From: Nitrososphaerota archaeon
GTDB taxonomy: Archaea > Thermoproteota > Nitrososphaeria > Nitrososphaerales > Nitrosopumilaceae
Direction of reading: 5' to 3'
Length of the DNA stretch: 7,538 nucleotides
Assembly (NCBI GenBank): GCA_022573065.1
Contig: JACZUQ010000001.1
Coordinates: forward strand, 6,989 to 14,526
Below are positions 5,349 through 7,538 of the stretch, piece after piece; within the stretch, counting starts at the first letter, position 1, and each line of letters begins with the position of its first letter. A model generated the notes under the pieces. The model saw only the letters and a program-made list of their open reading frames with translations, was not told where the DNA came from and did no database searches. The translations under genes and the position numbers were made by a program.

Positions 5349-6098
5349 GTGGTAAAAACAGTAATTGTTCCTTCTCAACCAGCTCTACTTTTGCAAGGTA
5401 AAAGTCAGAGCGTGATAATATCTGATTTACACATTGGTTTTGAAAGTAAATTACTTTCTAACGAGATTTTTCTTGGGAAAAATACAACCACAGATGAAAC
5501 AATTAATGAAATAGAATCAATAATAGATTCAGTAAATGCAGACTCTTTGATTCTTTTAGGCGATATAAAATCAAGCATCAAATCAATTTCCAAATCAGAG
5601 TGGAATGATGTCCCAAAATTTTTTAAAAAAATGAAAGACAGAGTTGATACTGTTTTGATTCCAGGAAATCATGACGCAAATATTCAAAAACTTGTGCCAG
5701 ATGGGATTTCACTTGTCAGCTCAGTAGGAATGGTAGTTGAAAATATTTTGCTGACTCATGGTCACACTATGCCATCTGAAAATTTCTCACATGTGGAAAA
5801 AATTATCATGGGTCATGTACATCCTGTATTTTTTCAAGAAGATTCCGTTCTCAATGGACAAAGAGTTTGGGTATCAATCAAAACTGAAAAAAAACAGATA
5901 TTTCCATCAGTATCAGGAGAATTGGAAATTATTATTGTTCCGTCTTTTAACAAATATTTCTACGCAACTCAAAAAAAGTTTTATAAAAAATCAATTTCCC
6001 CAATTTTAGAAAAAATAAAAAAATATTCATCAGTAAAAATTGTTACTTTAGATGGCACAATAATTGGGGATGAATCAATAATTAATCAAGTTCTTTAG
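5349..6098 (+). CDS. SbcD/Mre11-related metallophosphoesterase
   Basis: This 249-residue calcineurin-like phosphoesterase has the five metal-binding motifs in order: DLHIG (26-30; D26, H28), GDIK (71-74; D72), GNHD (106-109; N107, H108), THGH (136-139) and GHVH (155-158). These ligate a two-metal (typically Mn) centre. Size and motif spacing fit the archaeal SbcD-related phosphoesterase group, which resembles the Mre11 nuclease core but lacks its capping and Rad50-binding regions. It is therefore a candidate nuclease or phosphodiesterase in DNA processing; the substrate is not shown by the sequence. A lysine-rich C-terminal segment (201-231) follows the catalytic domain. I chose GTG at 5349 because a TATA-like element lies 26-27 bases upstream; TTG at 5346 is an in-frame alternative adding one residue. 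The TAG stop overlaps the TAA stop of convergent carB within four bases. Family assignment is firm; the DNA-repair role is inferred. Confidence 0.88.
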   Translation: MVKTVIVPSQPALLLQGKSQSVIISDLHIGFESKLLSNEIFLGKNTTTDETINEIESIIDSVNADSLILLGDIKSSIKSISKSEWNDVPKFFKKMKDRVDTVLIPGNHDANIQKLVPDGISLVSSVGMVVENILLTHGHTMPSENFSHVEKIIMGHVHPVFFQEDSVLNGQRVWVSIKTEKKQIFPSVSGELEIIIVPSFNKYFYATQKKFYKKSISPILEKIKKYSSVKIVTLDGTIIGDESIINQVL

Positions 6099-7538
6099 TC
6101 AATTGATTTGTAAGGTTCTAATGGTTTTGTAGTAGGTTCATTTTCTTGTAACCATGCAAGTGTTTTTACAAATGATTCAGCAATTTCTGGAGTAGTAAGA
6201 ACGGGAATACCCATTTCTATGGATTTTCTGCGAATCTGAAATTCATCATAAAGCATTCCAACATATTTTTCCAGTGTAGAAGTACTGGGTATATTAATTA
6301 TAAAATCAATTTTTCTTTCAAACAATAAATCTGCAATGTTAGGTTTTCTATCTGGTTCGCTTATTTTATAGACTATATCTACATCTCCAATCTTTTCAGA
6401 AAAGAACTCGGCGGTATGTTCTGTAGCCATAATGTTAAAGCCAAGATCCTTAAGTGTTGCAGTAGTTTGGAGAAGTTTTTCTTTATTTTCTTCACCACCA
6501 ATGGTAATGAGTACATTACCCTCTTCAGGTAAATTGTACCCTACAGAAATTAGAGCTTTTGATAAAGCATCGTAAAAACTCTCGCCAAAGCATGCAGCCT
6601 CACCAGTGGATTGCATTTCTACACCTAACATAATATCTGCACCTTCAAGTTGCATAAACGAAAATTGTGGAACTTTAATTCCATAATTATTGATTTTCAT
6701 CCATTGATCTTTTGGAATTTTTGGCAGCTGTTTGCCAAGAACCGCTTTAGATGCTAAACTAATTAGATTTAGTTGAACTAGTTTAGAAACAAATGGCATA
6801 GAACGTGATGCCCTAATGTTTAGCTCTATAACATAAACTTGGCCTGAATTAATTAAAAATTGTAAGTTGAATGGTCCTTTGATGTTAAATGTTCTTCCAA
6901 TTTGTTCGGCATAATCTGTAATTGTTTCAATAATTTTATTGTTTAAACGCCAAGGCGGAATGCACATCATTGCATCGCCTGAATGAACACCGGCACTTTC
7001 TATGTGTTCAACTATTGCACCAATCACAATATTTTTTCCATCAGAAACACCATCTACGTCAACTTCAAGCGAATTTAACATGAATTTTGAAATTACGACT
7101 GGGTGATCTGGGGATAATGTGGTTGCTTCATTAACATATTTTTTTAACTCTTCTTGGGACCAAACTACTTTCATTGCAGCCCCGCTCAAAACGTAAGAAG
7201 GTCGTACTATTACAGGATAGTTAACTTCAATTGCAAAGTTTTTTGCTTCAGTGATGTTTGAAAATGCTTGCCATCTTGGTTGCTTTATGTGGAGCAGGTC
7301 TAACTCATGACTGAATTTTGAACGATTTTCAGCTCGGTCTACATCAACCGCGGCTGTTCCAAATATTTTAATTCCGTGTTTTAGAATTTTTGGTGTAAGA
7401 TTGTTTGCAGTTTGACCACCTACACAAGTCACTATTCCCTTTGCATTTTCAAATTCATTAATATCAAGAATTCTCTCAATTGTAAGTTCTTCAAAATAAA
7501 GTCGTTCACAAATATCATAATCAGTAGATACAGTTTCG
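6095..7538 (-). CDS. carB: Carbamoyl-phosphate synthase large subunit, C-terminal part (5' end beyond window)
   Basis: CarB makes carbamoyl phosphate from bicarbonate, ammonia and two ATP for pyrimidine and arginine synthesis. The frame stays open from the right edge to the TAA at 6095-6097, giving 480 residues of about 1070: the end of the linker, the second ATP-grasp (carbamate kinase) domain and the C-terminal MGS-like allosteric domain. The GTG at 7432 is an internal valine, not the start. Residues matching E. coli CarB are R112 (R715), E158 (E761), Q226 (Q829), and E238, N240 and R242 (E841, N843, R845); numbers count from the first full codon. The allosteric domain spans about 340-480. 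VLSGAAM replaces the bacterial VLGGRAM, and GPFNLQF, VPQFSF and GVEMQSTGEA read like eukaryotic CAD/CPS1. No frameshift or lost catalytic residue is visible. Its tail overlaps the phosphoesterase stop. Confidence 0.97.
   Translation of the reverse strand, partial: ETVSTDYDICERLYFEELTIERILDINEFENAKGIVTCVGGQTANNLTPKILKHGIKIFGTAAVDVDRAENRSKFSHELDLLHIKQPRWQAFSNITEAKNFAIEVNYPVIVRPSYVLSGAAMKVVWSQEELKKYVNEATTLSPDHPVVISKFMLNSLEVDVDGVSDGKNIVIGAIVEHIESAGVHSGDAMMCIPPWRLNNKIIETITDYAEQIGRTFNIKGPFNLQFLINSGQVYVIELNIRASRSMPFVSKLVQLNLISLASKAVLGKQLPKIPKDQWMKINNYGIKVPQFSFMQLEGADIMLGVEMQSTGEAACFGESFYDALSKALISVGYNLPEEGNVLITIGGEENKEKLLQTTATLKDLGFNIMATEHTAEFFSEKIGDVDIVYKISEPDRKPNIADLLFERKIDFIINIPSTSTLEKYVGMLYDEFQIRRKSIEMGIPVLTTPEIAESFVKTLAWLQENEPTTKPLEPYKSID

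Noticed and set aside
5405..5593. Minus-strand open frame of 62 codons
   Set aside because: It is antisense to the metal-binding motifs of the phosphoesterase.
5758..6009. Plus-strand open frame of 83 codons in another frame
   Set aside because: It overlaps the phosphoesterase GHVH region in a different frame with a low-complexity lysine/phenylalanine-rich product.
7430..7432. GTG as the start of a complete 445-residue carB-like gene
   Set aside because: The frame stays open to the right edge and the upstream residues (ETVSTDYD, RLYFEELT) are clear CarB sequence, so the GTG is an internal valine.
1..7538. CRISPR array, transposon ends, tRNA or rRNA genes, defence or toxin-antitoxin modules
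   Set aside because: I looked on both strands and saw no regularly spaced repeats, terminal inverted repeats with a transposase, RNA-gene signatures or matching protein motifs; the gaps are short and explained by promoters and terminators.

Overview
The window is strongly A+T-rich, gene-dense archaeal DNA. It most likely comes from a marine ammonia-oxidising thaumarchaeon (Nitrososphaerota, Nitrosopumilus-like). This rests on four things: an archaeal-type ATP synthase subunit F, an archaeal SbcD/Mre11-related phosphoesterase, TATA-like elements about 25 bases upstream of several start codons with no Shine-Dalgarno sequence (leaderless transcripts), and several small proteins of the kind usually lineage-restricted in this group. 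The taxon is inferred from sequence memory, not from a search.

Layout from left to right: the N-terminal two thirds of acetolactate synthase large subunit (ilvB, minus, runs off the left edge); a 286-base divergent intergenic region with two tandem dyad-symmetric elements next to the ilvB start; a SnoaL/NTF2-like protein (plus); an LsrF-like class I aldolase/thiolase (minus) preceded by a zinc-dependent medium-chain dehydrogenase (minus), a likely two-gene operon; a two-helix membrane protein (plus); A-type ATP synthase subunit F (minus); a 98-residue unknown (plus); a stand-alone SWIM zinc-finger protein (minus); an SbcD/Mre11-related metallophosphoesterase (plus); and the C-terminal 480 residues of carbamoyl-phosphate synthase large subunit (carB, minus, runs off the right edge).

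The gene order is mostly housekeeping: branched-chain amino acids (ilvB), pyrimidine and arginine precursors (carB), energy (ATP synthase F) and probable DNA maintenance (phosphoesterase, possibly the SWIM protein). Strands alternate almost strictly. All four tail-to-tail junctions are compressed to between a 4-base overlap and a 6-base gap, and all four head-to-head junctions carry the promoters. Only the dehydrogenase and aldolase genes are co-directional.

I found no mobile element, CRISPR array, tRNA, rRNA or defence system. The points most worth a second look are the twin operator-like dyads before ilvB, the dehydrogenase plus LsrF-like aldolase pair of unknown substrate, the face-to-face SWIM and phosphoesterase genes with overlapping leaderless promoters, the eukaryote-like (CAD/CPS1-like) motifs of the CarB C-terminal half, and the hairpin/T-tract terminators built across abutting stop codons.
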